Assembly (NCBI GenBank): GCA_047622145.1
Contig: JBLHMO010000093.1
Coordinates: forward strand, 1 to 12,910
DNA from: Litorivivens sp047622145
GTDB lineage: Bacteria; Pseudomonadota; Gammaproteobacteria; Pseudomonadales; Spongiibacteraceae
Direction: 5' to 3'
Length of the DNA stretch: 12,910 nucleotides
Below are positions 5,812 through 12,910 of the stretch, piece after piece; the stretch's first letter is position 1, and each line of letters opens with the position of its first letter. A model generated the notes under the pieces. That model had not been told where the DNA came from. It saw only the letters and a list, made by a program, of their open reading frames with translations, and made no database searches. The position numbers were made by a program, and so were the translations under genes.

Positions 5812-7206
5812 ATGACTGATACCCCTGACGAATCTGACGCTCCAGACGATTCGAAAACCGAAAAGCCTCTGAAGCGTTTGAAAACCGGCGCTCTGTCTCG
5901 GCGTTGGCAGCTCTCGCGCGCCGGCATGCAGTTCGGGCGGCGCGCGATGGGCCAGGCTATTCGCGAGCGCTTTGGCAGTGGTGATGACGCGAGCCGAAAG
6001 TTAGAGCGGCAGGCGCATATTGATGCCTTTGTTCATGAGCTGGGGAGGCTCAAGGGCAGTATCGTTAAGGTAGGACAAATCATGGCCACCTACGGTGATT
6101 ATTTGATGCCGCCGGAAGTGGTCGTGGCGCTGCACCGGCTCGAAGACAACACGCCGCCGATGGACTGGTCGGCCATCTACAAACAACTTTTAAGCGAGTT
6201 GGGTGAGCAGCGTCTGCAAGAGCTGGATATCGACCAGCAAGCCGTCGCGGCAGCCTCTCTCGGTCAGGTGCATCGTGCGCGCCATAGAGAAAGTGGCGAA
6301 GAGCTGTGCCTCAAAGTTCAGTACCCCGGTGTGGCCAAAACTATCGACGCCGATTTCAATGACCTGATTCGCTTGTTCCGGCTTTCGCGCATGCTCGAAT
6401 CTACCCGCAGTGTCGACGATTGGTTTAGCGATATCCGCGATCTGCTGCACCGTGAAGTGGATTACAACAATGAGCGCCAGGAACTGGAGTTTGCCCGCCA
6501 GAATTTGCAGGGCGATGAGCGCTTCGTAGTGCCGAAAGTATTCCCTCGATACTGCAGTGAGCGCGTGTTGTGTATGTCGTGGGAGCAGGGCGAGTCTATC
6601 AACCACGAGTCGGTATCCGCGTTACCCCAGTCAACGCGCAATGCATTGGGTGAATCCATTTTGGATTTGTTTCTAACCGAGCTTTACGACTGGCAGCGCA
6701 TGCAAACCGACCCCAATTTTGGTAACTACCGGGTGCAAATTGATGGCGATAATGCGCGCTTGGTGCTGCTCGATTTTGGTGCCATCCGGCCGTTGCCGGA
6801 TGAATTTTCAGGCGACTTCAAGCGAATGATTAAGGCGGCTTATCACAATGACAAGCCGGGCTTTCTCGACAGTTCGATTGCCTTGGGTTTTATGAAGGCG
6901 AGCTATCCTGAAGTGGTGCTGGATAATTTTACCGACATCGGTATGGATATTTTGGAACCGCTCAAACCACGGTCAGATGCACTACCTGCACAGGCGATTA
7001 GTGATGGTGCTTACGACTGGTATAACAGCCAGCTACCCAAGCGTATTGCCAAGCGTGCACTGGCTGCCTCTATCAGTAAATATTTTGCCTTGCCGCCCAA
7101 AGAGTTCCTGTACGTAATGCGCAAGCTGATGGGCGTGTATGCTCTTATTGGTGCACTGCGCGGCCAGTTTTTTGCCGACCACCTGCTGCGCAGGCATATC
7201 GACTGA
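5812..7206 (+). CDS. ABC1/ADCK/UbiB-family atypical protein kinase-like protein
   Basis: A 464-residue member of the ABC1/UbiB family, atypical kinases/ATPases linked to isoprenoid-quinone and lipid metabolism. The hallmark motifs are in order: KVGQ (86-89) within GSIVKVGQIMATYGDYLMPP, the Ala-rich nucleotide loop AAASLGQVH (146-154), Lys168 in CLKVQYPGV, DPNFGN (300-305) in place of the usual DPHPGN, and LLDFGAIRP with the DFG Asp321. The catalytic residues thus look intact. It lacks the C-terminal transmembrane pair of true UbiB and is shorter than its roughly 540 residues, so it is probably an accessory paralogue. The first 60 residues are charged and probably disordered. No Shine-Dalgarno site is visible before the ATG; the spacing from the TATAAT allows a short leader. 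The next gene follows after 75 nt with its own strong ribosome binding site, so joint transcription is likely but not certain. Confidence 0.88.
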   Translation: MTDTPDESDAPDDSKTEKPLKRLKTGALSRRWQLSRAGMQFGRRAMGQAIRERFGSGDDASRKLERQAHIDAFVHELGRLKGSIVKVGQIMATYGDYLMPPEVVVALHRLEDNTPPMDWSAIYKQLLSELGEQRLQELDIDQQAVAAASLGQVHRARHRESGEELCLKVQYPGVAKTIDADFNDLIRLFRLSRMLESTRSVDDWFSDIRDLLHREVDYNNERQELEFARQNLQGDERFVVPKVFPRYCSERVLCMSWEQGESINHESVSALPQSTRNALGESILDLFLTELYDWQRMQTDPNFGNYRVQIDGDNARLVLLDFGAIRPLPDEFSGDFKRMIKAAYHNDKPGFLDSSIALGFMKASYPEVVLDNFTDIGMDILEPLKPRSDALPAQAISDGAYDWYNSQLPKRIAKRALAASISKYFALPPKEFLYVMRKLMGVYALIGALRGQFFADHLLRRHID

Positions 7207-7281
7207 TCGCTCATCGACCTTACCTGTGTTCTCCGGTAGTCTTAGACCCAAACAATACCAATGTTTATGAAGGAGTAATCG

Positions 7282-8457
7282 ATGGCGTCGGGCCCCAACA
7301 GTCAGGCACTACCCTGGTGGGATCAGTTGCAGGCGGATGCCGACAAGCAATCAGATCACACCAATATTAGTGATGGCCGCATACTCAGCATAGCGGCAAC
7401 GGCCGCCTTGGACAGAGTGGCGCGTACCGGTTTGGGGGCCATGGTTTGCTCTGCAATGGCGCCGATGTTGCTGGGCAAAGGCAAGCTGCAGCGCGAAAAC
7501 GAAAAACTGCGTTTTTACAGTCGCTTTGCCGATAGCGTCGATATTGCCAGCACCTTCAACCGGCCGCCCAAGGTAACCGTTGTCGAGCAAGAACCGTCCT
7601 GGATTGCATCGCAGCGGCGCTTTCACCCCAAAGCGGTAAATTGCCGTTATTTAAGCTTTGACTCACCTTATCAGCCGCTCAACCCCGCCGTTGCCGATGA
7701 CTACCTCAGCCACACGCGCAATCGCCGGGCGCATGCTTTGCATTTCTGTCACGGTGAACCGCGTCCAACCCTGTTGTTTATTCACGGCCAGTCGCTGGAT
7801 AGTTATCGCGTCAACAACTGGTGGTTTTCGCTGACTGAACTCTACGATCAGGGCTACGACGTGCTTATGATGACGCTGCCTTTTCACGGGCCGCGAGCCA
7901 GCCGCCATCATCCTATTAGTGGGATGGGCTTTTACACCAATGGCCTTTCTGGCACCAATGAGGCTATGTTGCAGTCTATTTTTGATGCGCGCATCTGGAT
8001 GGACTATCTGTTTGATCGCGGCGCCCCCCAGCTTGGCGTATCCGGCGTCTCTCTGGGTGGCTATCTATCAGCCTTGCTAGCCTGTGTTGATGATAGGTTG
8101 GCTTTTTCCATACCGAACTCGCCGGTGGTGGCGCCGGTGGATATGGCCCTGCAGTGGCAGCCGGTAGCGCCGGTGGCGCAATTGATGTTTTCGCTGGGTG
8201 ATCTGGACATGGCCGAGATGCGCCATTGCATGGCCTTGCACAGTCCTTTGACTTACCAATCTAAAATTACGCCCGACCGCTTGTTTATTATCAGTGGCGC
8301 CGGCGATCGTTTCACCTCGCCGCGGTTTGTGCGCATGTTGCACGAGCACTGGGAGGGTAGCCGTATTCACTGGTTCCCGGGCAATCATTTGCTGCACTTA
8401 CAGCAAACGCATTATTTACGTGATATGCACGCTTTTATTGATCGCTGCTTCCGATAA
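7282..8457 (+). CDS. Alpha/beta hydrolase with N-terminal extension, next to acyltransferase genes
   Basis: A 391-residue protein with an N-terminal region of about 150 residues and a C-terminal alpha/beta hydrolase domain. The domain shows LLFIHGQSLDSYR (164-176, oxyanion HG), VLMMTLPFHGPRAS (194-207), the elbow GVSLGG with Ser257, Asp342 in SGAGDRFT, and His369 in FPGNHLLHL; the triad is complete. The TLPFHGPR and HWFPGNHLLHL blocks resemble bacterial hydrolases that I recall occurring beside WS/DGAT-type genes. A short hydrophobic stretch (50-63) is seen, but no clear signal peptide. The ATG has AAGGAG 6 nt upstream. The stop codon overlaps the start of the acyltransferase gene (TAATG), so the two proteins are translated together. 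A lipase, thioesterase or acyl-transfer partner role is inferred; no substrate can be named. Confidence 0.85.
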   Translation: MASGPNSQALPWWDQLQADADKQSDHTNISDGRILSIAATAALDRVARTGLGAMVCSAMAPMLLGKGKLQRENEKLRFYSRFADSVDIASTFNRPPKVTVVEQEPSWIASQRRFHPKAVNCRYLSFDSPYQPLNPAVADDYLSHTRNRRAHALHFCHGEPRPTLLFIHGQSLDSYRVNNWWFSLTELYDQGYDVLMMTLPFHGPRASRHHPISGMGFYTNGLSGTNEAMLQSIFDARIWMDYLFDRGAPQLGVSGVSLGGYLSALLACVDDRLAFSIPNSPVVAPVDMALQWQPVAPVAQLMFSLGDLDMAEMRHCMALHSPLTYQSKITPDRLFIISGAGDRFTSPRFVRMLHEHWEGSRIHWFPGNHLLHLQQTHYLRDMHAFIDRCFR

Positions 8458-9821
8458 TGGCGGTGATTAACACGCAGTCGTCCGGTATGTTGTCTGCACT
8501 GTTGACCTTAGAGTCGGCGGATACGCCGATGCATCTTGGCTGCTTGCTGCGTTTTCGATTACCTAAAAAAGCGTCTGCTGACTTTCTTGCTGAGCTCGCC
8601 GCCGGTTTTCGTGCGCAGACAGAATTGATTGCACCTTGGCACTGGCGTTTAAAGCACGCAGGGCTGCGCGCGCTGCGCCCTCAGTGGCAAGAGTGCTCAT
8701 CGGTTGATATGGAGTATCACTTTCGGCAGATTGGATTACCAGCCCCGGGCGGCGAGCGAGAGTTGGGCGTGCTAGTGTCGCGCTTGCATAGTCAGGTGCT
8801 GGATATGAGTCGGCCGCCTTGGGAGTGCTACCTCATTGAGGGTTTGGACGAAGGCAATTTTGCGCTCTATCTGAAAGTGCATAGGGCGTTGGTGGATGTG
8901 GCCGGTGGCCCGGAGATATTTCACGCCTTTCTCGCGCGATCTGCGGCTGAGCAGAGTATGCCCGCGCCTTGGACGACCAGTATTGATAGCGACGATTTGC
9001 GCAAGGCTCCAAGCTTTCCGCTAGCGGAGACCTTGCGCGCGCCCACCGGTTTGGGTTCGGCTTTTGGGCGTCTGCTGTCGGCCGGCGTCCGGAAAAATCA
9101 AGCGCTTGCGGTACCTTACTCCGCGCCGAGATCAGCGCTAAACGGGCCCGTGAATAATCAGCGCCGTTTTGCCACTCAGCAATACCAGCGTAGTCGCTTG
9201 CAGGCGCTGTCGAAGGCCTTGGGCCACGACGATGACACGGTCATTCTTTTATACCTTTGCGGTAGTGCGCTGCGCCGCTTTTTGAAAGAGTTTAATGCGC
9301 TTCCTGACGAACCGCTGATAGCGGCGGTGCCGCAGAGCAAGGGTTCGCTGTCAGATTTCAGCTTGTCATTTGTGAGTTTGGCTAGCGATCAAGTACGCGC
9401 ACTGGAGCGCTTTGCAACGGTGCAGCGCTCTTACGCGGCAGCTCAGGAACATTTGGGCGCAGTGCCAAAATCCCTGCGCACGGCTTACAGCTTGGCCGCG
9501 GGAGCGCCGTTTCTGCTGGGCCAGCTTAGCGGCACGCGGCCGTGGATGCCCGCCATGTTTAATGTATTTGTGAATATTATGCCCGCCCCTGAAGAGCAAC
9601 GTTATTTGGGCGGTGCCGTGTTGGAAAGTATTCACAGCCTGTCTATGTTGATGCCGGGAGCGGCCTTGAGTGTTAGCTGTCAGCGCTACGCCGGTACGGT
9701 AAATATTGGCCTGACCGGTGCCCGTGATACCTTGCCGCATTTGCAGCGTCTTGCTGTCTATATGGAGCAAGCCTTGGAACAATTGGAGTCTGAAGTGTCG
9801 CGCAAGGAGAACGCCGTATGA
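8457..9821 (+). CDS. Wax ester synthase/diacylglycerol acyltransferase (WS/DGAT)-like protein with altered active-site motif
   Basis: A 454-residue protein with the full WS/DGAT layout: N-terminal MHLGCLLRF, LDMSRPPWECYLIEGL (116-130; family PLDxxxPLWE), the active-site region KVHRALVDVAGG (140-151), HDDDTVILLYLCGSALRRFL (family NDVVLA region), NVFVNIMPAP (family NVPGP), and the closing helix EQALEQLE. Family enzymes join an acyl-CoA to an alcohol or diacylglycerol using HHxxxDG. Here the motif reads H142-R143-A-L-V-D147-V148: the second, catalytic His is Arg and the Gly is Val. The Arg codon is AGG, more than one base from a His codon, so this is not a recent single mutation. The reading frame is intact throughout. 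The protein may be inactive in wax ester synthesis, or act as a binding subunit or with different chemistry. It starts one base into the previous stop codon and overlaps the next gene by 4 nt. Confidence 0.87.
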   Translation: MAVINTQSSGMLSALLTLESADTPMHLGCLLRFRLPKKASADFLAELAAGFRAQTELIAPWHWRLKHAGLRALRPQWQECSSVDMEYHFRQIGLPAPGGERELGVLVSRLHSQVLDMSRPPWECYLIEGLDEGNFALYLKVHRALVDVAGGPEIFHAFLARSAAEQSMPAPWTTSIDSDDLRKAPSFPLAETLRAPTGLGSAFGRLLSAGVRKNQALAVPYSAPRSALNGPVNNQRRFATQQYQRSRLQALSKALGHDDDTVILLYLCGSALRRFLKEFNALPDEPLIAAVPQSKGSLSDFSLSFVSLASDQVRALERFATVQRSYAAAQEHLGAVPKSLRTAYSLAAGAPFLLGQLSGTRPWMPAMFNVFVNIMPAPEEQRYLGGAVLESIHSLSMLMPGAALSVSCQRYAGTVNIGLTGARDTLPHLQRLAVYMEQALEQLESEVSRKENAV

Positions 9822-11083
9822 ACCCGCTGGCAAAACGCTTGCTAGATCAGGGTTTGGTTTTCAACCAGCTCGCGGCACAGGCTGCGGGCAACGGTTTCGA
9901 CTGGTTGTTCCGCCGGAACAATTTGGTTAAGTCGGGTCATACGTGGTTTGAGCTGGTTTACGACGGCGACCCGATGGCGGTGCGCTACTACGCCCTGCCT
10001 GAAGACGATGAAATTTCTCTTAACGACGGCAGCACCATGCCGATACAGCGCGAGCAGCACAAACGCCCCCTGATTCTGGTGCCGCCGCTGGGTGTTACTA
10101 CTGAGACCTTTGACCTGATGCCTCAGCGCAGTTTGGTGCGCTACATGGCCGCCTGCGGTTTTAAAACCTATTTGATTGATTGGGGTAAACCGGGCAAGGA
10201 GCACGCACATCTTGGTATGCGCGATTACGCCGATGAGATGATGAGCCGCGCTTTGGCAGAAGTTCGGCGGCACTCAGGGGTTGAGGAAGTGTCACTCATG
10301 GGCTGGTGCATGGGCGGTTTAATTAGCCTGCTTTATATGGGCATCAACAAAGACCCGCAAGTGCGCAATTTGGTAACGGTTGCCAGCCCGATTGATATCC
10401 GCGGGGGTGGGCTGGCGACTGGCGTTGCTCAGGCCTTAAATGTGCCGGCGCAACTGATTCGTCGCTATACCGATTTTCGTCTGCATCTGCTGGATCCCTC
10501 GGTGTTGTCTGCACCGCCGTGGCTTACAACGTTGACCTTCAAGTTGACCGACCCCTTGAGCAGTGTCACCACCTATTGGGATTTAGTGACGCGCCTGTGG
10601 GATAGAGAGTTTGTGGAGTCGCACAGTACGACCTCTGACTATCTGAACAATATGCTGCTGTACCCTGGTGGGGTGCTTCAGGATATGGCGGTGAAGGTAG
10701 CCGTGGATAACGAGCTGGCAGGTGGCGAAATAGAAATTGGTGGCAAGCTAGCGGATCTTAGTAGTATCGATTGCTCCATGCTGGTATTTGCCGGTGAGAC
10801 CGATGCGCTGGTGCCAGCCAGTATTGCGAAAAAAATTATGGACGTGGTGGCTTCGCACGACAAGCGTTTTGAAGTCGTTCCGGGAGGCCATATGGGTGTT
10901 ATTCTGGGTAGCAAGGCCCAGCAGGTGGTGTGGGCCGAATCTGCAAGCTGGTTGCAGGCGCGAGATTCAGGCCGGCCCCTCAAGCCCGTAGGCAAAGTAA
11001 GGGCAATTAAAAAGCCTAGGGCGCGTAAAGCAGCGACTTCTGCACAGGCCGGTAATGCAGATAAGAAGAATTCAACAGTATGA
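9818..11083 (+). CDS. Poly(3-hydroxyalkanoate) synthase (PhaC)-like acyltransferase
   Basis: A 421-residue alpha/beta fold protein of the PhaC/PhaC-like family. The lipase box is GWCMGG with Cys164, the PHA-synthase hallmark of Cys replacing Ser. The triad is completed by Asp329 (FAGETDALVP) and His358 (PGGHMGVI). Other family blocks are RPLILVPPLGVTTETFDLMP (83-102), YLIDWGKPG (118-126) and VASPIDIRGGG (188-198). The length is nearer to class I/III-type catalytic regions than to full class I enzymes of about 570-590 residues. Residues from about 386 form a basic Lys/Arg/Ala-rich tail (KPVGKVRAIKKPRARKAA), unusual for a catalytic PhaC and reminiscent of phasin-type basic tails. ATG overlaps the previous TGA (ATGA, 4 nt), with AAGGAG 8 nt upstream. 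Whether it polymerises hydroxyacyl-CoA or transfers acyl groups within this operon cannot be told. Confidence 0.87.
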   Translation: MNPLAKRLLDQGLVFNQLAAQAAGNGFDWLFRRNNLVKSGHTWFELVYDGDPMAVRYYALPEDDEISLNDGSTMPIQREQHKRPLILVPPLGVTTETFDLMPQRSLVRYMAACGFKTYLIDWGKPGKEHAHLGMRDYADEMMSRALAEVRRHSGVEEVSLMGWCMGGLISLLYMGINKDPQVRNLVTVASPIDIRGGGLATGVAQALNVPAQLIRRYTDFRLHLLDPSVLSAPPWLTTLTFKLTDPLSSVTTYWDLVTRLWDREFVESHSTTSDYLNNMLLYPGGVLQDMAVKVAVDNELAGGEIEIGGKLADLSSIDCSMLVFAGETDALVPASIAKKIMDVVASHDKRFEVVPGGHMGVILGSKAQQVVWAESASWLQARDSGRPLKPVGKVRAIKKPRARKAATSAQAGNADKKNSTV

Positions 11084-11985
11084 CCGAGGCAGCAATGAAA
11101 GCCCCTAAAGAGTATGCGCGTGTTGAAGTCAATGGTGTTGAGTTGGCCTATATAGAGGCGGGCCCGACTGCGTCGGCTAAAGCCGTTCAAGAAAGGCCCC
11201 CGCTGGTTATCTGCCTGCACGGCTTTCCCGATTCAGCGCATTCCTTCGATGAGCTGTTGCCAGTGCTGGCAGCGGCGGGATATCGAGCCGTTGCCCCGTT
11301 TATGCGCGGCTATTTCCCCAGCGCCATTCCCGGCGACGGCGACTATGCGATAACGACGCTTGCCGGTGATGTGCTGGCATTGATCGACGCCCTTGGCGAA
11401 AGCGATGCCATTTTAATTGGCCACGACTGGGGCGGCATGGCGGCCTACACTGCCGCCAACATTGCGCCAGCAAAAGTGCGCAAGCTGGTGGTGCTGGCGG
11501 TGCCGCATATGGCGGCCACCGAAAATTCCTTCGCCCAGCTCAAGCGCTCCTGGTATGTGCTCTTCTTTCAGTTGCCCTGGCTACCGGAGAAGCGGGTTGC
11601 TCGGCATAACTTTGCCTTTATCGATCGGCTCTATCGCGCTTGGTCGCCCAATTGGGACGAAGCCGAGTTCAATTTGGCGCCGGTGAAGCGCGCACTGGCG
11701 GCGCCCGGTTCTCTGGTGGCGGCTCTTGGCTACTACAGACGGATGATTCGAGGGGCTTCCAAGTCCGTATATGATGTCATGTCTCGGATCACTACGGTGC
11801 CGACGCTTTGGTTTTTGGGCGAGGCTGACGGCAGTATAGGCCCAGAAGTTCTCGCTAATACCGCCGACGCCTGCACTGGCCCCTTTGAAATAGTGAGCCT
11901 GCCGCGGGTAGGGCATTTTATCCACCGCGAAGCGCCAGCCGAGTTTCAATCTAGGTTGCTAGCTTTTATCGGTCCGGCGCAGTAA
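11080..11985 (+). CDS. Epoxide hydrolase-like alpha/beta hydrolase
   Basis: A 301-residue alpha/beta hydrolase of the epoxide hydrolase/haloalkane dehalogenase branch. LHGFPDSAHSF (46-56) carries the HGFPD oxyanion motif. GHDWGG places an Asp nucleophile at Asp116, which distinguishes it from Ser esterases. Asp250 (LGEADGSIG) and His279 (RVGHFIHRE) are the likely acid and base, and Tyr218/219 in the cap region (GYYRRM) may supply the ring-opening Tyr. The first ATG (11080) overlaps the TGA of the PhaC-like gene by 4 nt but has only a weak purine-rich site. An alternative ATG at 11095 (Met6) has GAGG 5 nt upstream and would trim a non-conserved MTEAA; either is possible. As last gene of the overlapping set, it may hydrolyse an epoxide or related ester formed upstream in the pathway; this is inference. 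Confidence 0.87.
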   Translation: MTEAAMKAPKEYARVEVNGVELAYIEAGPTASAKAVQERPPLVICLHGFPDSAHSFDELLPVLAAAGYRAVAPFMRGYFPSAIPGDGDYAITTLAGDVLALIDALGESDAILIGHDWGGMAAYTAANIAPAKVRKLVVLAVPHMAATENSFAQLKRSWYVLFFQLPWLPEKRVARHNFAFIDRLYRAWSPNWDEAEFNLAPVKRALAAPGSLVAALGYYRRMIRGASKSVYDVMSRITTVPTLWFLGEADGSIGPEVLANTADACTGPFEIVSLPRVGHFIHREAPAEFQSRLLAFIGPAQ

Positions 11986-12036
11986 TCCAATAAACGAATA
12001 GGCGATGTAGTTCAGTCGTCAATAGAGGGTTAGCTC

Positions 12037-12910
12037 ATGACTACGGAACAGAATTGGGATCACAGCGTTGACGTGCTGGTTATCGGCAGCGGCAACGGAG
12101 GCCTGACGGCAGCCTTAAGTTGCTATGAGATGGGCAGCAAAGATGTGCTGATCATCGAGAAATCCGATCTGGTCGGTGGCACTAGTGCCGCCTCGGGCGG
12201 TGGCGTTTGGATTCCGAATAATCGCTATGCGAAAGCAGCCGGTGTGCAAGATTCTTTTGAAGACGCAAAAACCTATTTGATGAATACCATTCCCGAGGGC
12301 GACGTACCCGAGGACATGGTGGATGCCTATTTGCAGAACGGCCCGAAAATGGTCGACTTCATGCATGAGCGTACGCATATGCGCTACGACACGCTGGAGC
12401 ACTATCCCGATTACTACACCAACGTCGATGGTTCGCGCACCGGCCATCGCTCGATGGAGCCTGCGCGTTTTGATTCCTCACTGTTGGGTAAGGACGTAAA
12501 ACGCCTGCGTCCCACCCATCATATGATGCGCTTGTTTAACCGTATTTATTTCACTCAGGTAGAGGCTGCACTGCTGACCTTGCAGGGGCCAGGCTGGGTG
12601 AAGCTGACCATGAAACTGATGGCCAGCTATTTTCTGGATTTTGTCTGGTTGCTGCGCGGCACGTCACGCGGTCGTCAAGTATGTACCGGCGCGGCCGGTG
12701 TCGCACGACTGTGGTATTCAGTTAAAGATCGCGATATTCCGCTGTGGACAGAAACCTCAATGCAGTCGCTGATTGATGAAGACGGCAAGGTCATTGGCGC
12801 TGTTGTGACCAAAGATGGCAAAACTCTGCGTATTCAGGCCCGTAAAGGGGTGCTGCTGGCGGCAGGCGGCTTTGAACACAACCAAGCCATGCGCGAGCAA
12901 TACCTGCCTG
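12037..12910 (+). CDS. 3-ketosteroid-delta1-dehydrogenase-like FAD-dependent oxidoreductase (5' part, runs off window)
   Basis: The first 291 residues of an FAD-dependent dehydrogenase that continues past the window edge. VDVLVIGSGNGGLTAAL (11-27) is the Rossmann dinucleotide-binding motif, with Glu41 ending the second strand. GGTSAASGGGVWIPNN (47-62) is a strong signature of 3-ketosteroid-delta1-dehydrogenases (KstD) and close relatives. The segment HYPDYYTN (122-129) lies where KstD enzymes carry an active-site Tyr. ARKGVLLAAGGFEHN closes the first FAD-domain return. KstD introduces the C1-C2 double bond in the steroid A ring; family members also act on other cyclic ketones, so the substrate is not settled. 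The ATG has AGAGGG 7 nt upstream. It lies 51 nt after the epoxide hydrolase-like gene with no terminator between, so co-transcription is likely. Confidence 0.83.
   Translation, partial: MTTEQNWDHSVDVLVIGSGNGGLTAALSCYEMGSKDVLIIEKSDLVGGTSAASGGGVWIPNNRYAKAAGVQDSFEDAKTYLMNTIPEGDVPEDMVDAYLQNGPKMVDFMHERTHMRYDTLEHYPDYYTNVDGSRTGHRSMEPARFDSSLLGKDVKRLRPTHHMMRLFNRIYFTQVEAALLTLQGPGWVKLTMKLMASYFLDFVWLLRGTSRGRQVCTGAAGVARLWYSVKDRDIPLWTETSMQSLIDEDGKVIGAVVTKDGKTLRIQARKGVLLAAGGFEHNQAMREQYLP

Noticed and set aside
7242..7269. Promoter (TTAGAC and TTTATG) directly before the alpha/beta hydrolase gene
   Set aside because: The spacer is 16 nt, but the boxes are poor and a start site there would fall on or after the ribosome binding site.
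1..12910. CRISPR array, tRNA or rRNA genes, prophage genes
   Set aside because: No regularly spaced repeats, no tRNA cloverleaf pattern and no phage structural or integrase genes were seen.

Overview
The window looks like a chromosomal segment of a Gram-negative bacterium, most likely a marine-type gammaproteobacterium with lipid or steroid catabolism. This rests on gene content (an NdpA/YejK-family nucleoid protein, an EstB-type carboxylesterase, ABC1/UbiB-family kinase, wax ester synthase-like and PHA synthase-like proteins, a KstD-like flavoprotein) and on moderately GC-rich coding sequence with good Shine-Dalgarno sites. The taxonomy is inference only; there is no rRNA or other marker gene.

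Left part (1-2600, minus strand): a patchy accessory or junction region. It holds the decayed end of an IS3-family transposase (1-121), an intact carboxylesterase with a TTG start (253-912), a visibly AT-richer 37-kDa nucleoid-associated protein gene (1040-2056), and a C-terminal scrap of an acyl-CoA dehydrogenase broken by a one-base frameshift (2328-2592). Each of these last three genes is followed on its own strand by a strong hairpin that lacks a U-tract. A small orphan membrane-anchored ORF (2605-2862, plus) and an intrinsic terminator (to 2973) close this part.

Middle (3013-5635, plus): a promoter, a possible operator and a leader hairpin precede a three-gene operon. It encodes a cysteine hydrolase of the isochorismatase/N-carbamoylsarcosine amidase family and two divergent, tandem PuuE-like proteins of the polysaccharide deacetylase superfamily. 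The genes abut or overlap (0 nt gap, then 1 nt overlap). The likely theme is stepwise hydrolysis of an amide/ureide nitrogen compound; the substrate is unknown.

Right part (5812-12910, plus): an ABC1/UbiB-family atypical kinase is followed by four genes whose stop and start codons overlap. They encode an alpha/beta hydrolase, a WS/DGAT-like acyltransferase whose HHxxxDG active-site motif reads HRALVDV, a PHA synthase-like protein with a Cys nucleophile (GWCMGG), and an epoxide hydrolase-like protein. About 50 nt later a 3-ketosteroid-delta1-dehydrogenase-like flavoprotein starts and runs off the window. The tight coupling suggests a joint pathway in acyl/lipid handling. The combination of a motif-broken wax ester synthase and a Cys-type PHA synthase homologue is the best candidate here for an undescribed system.
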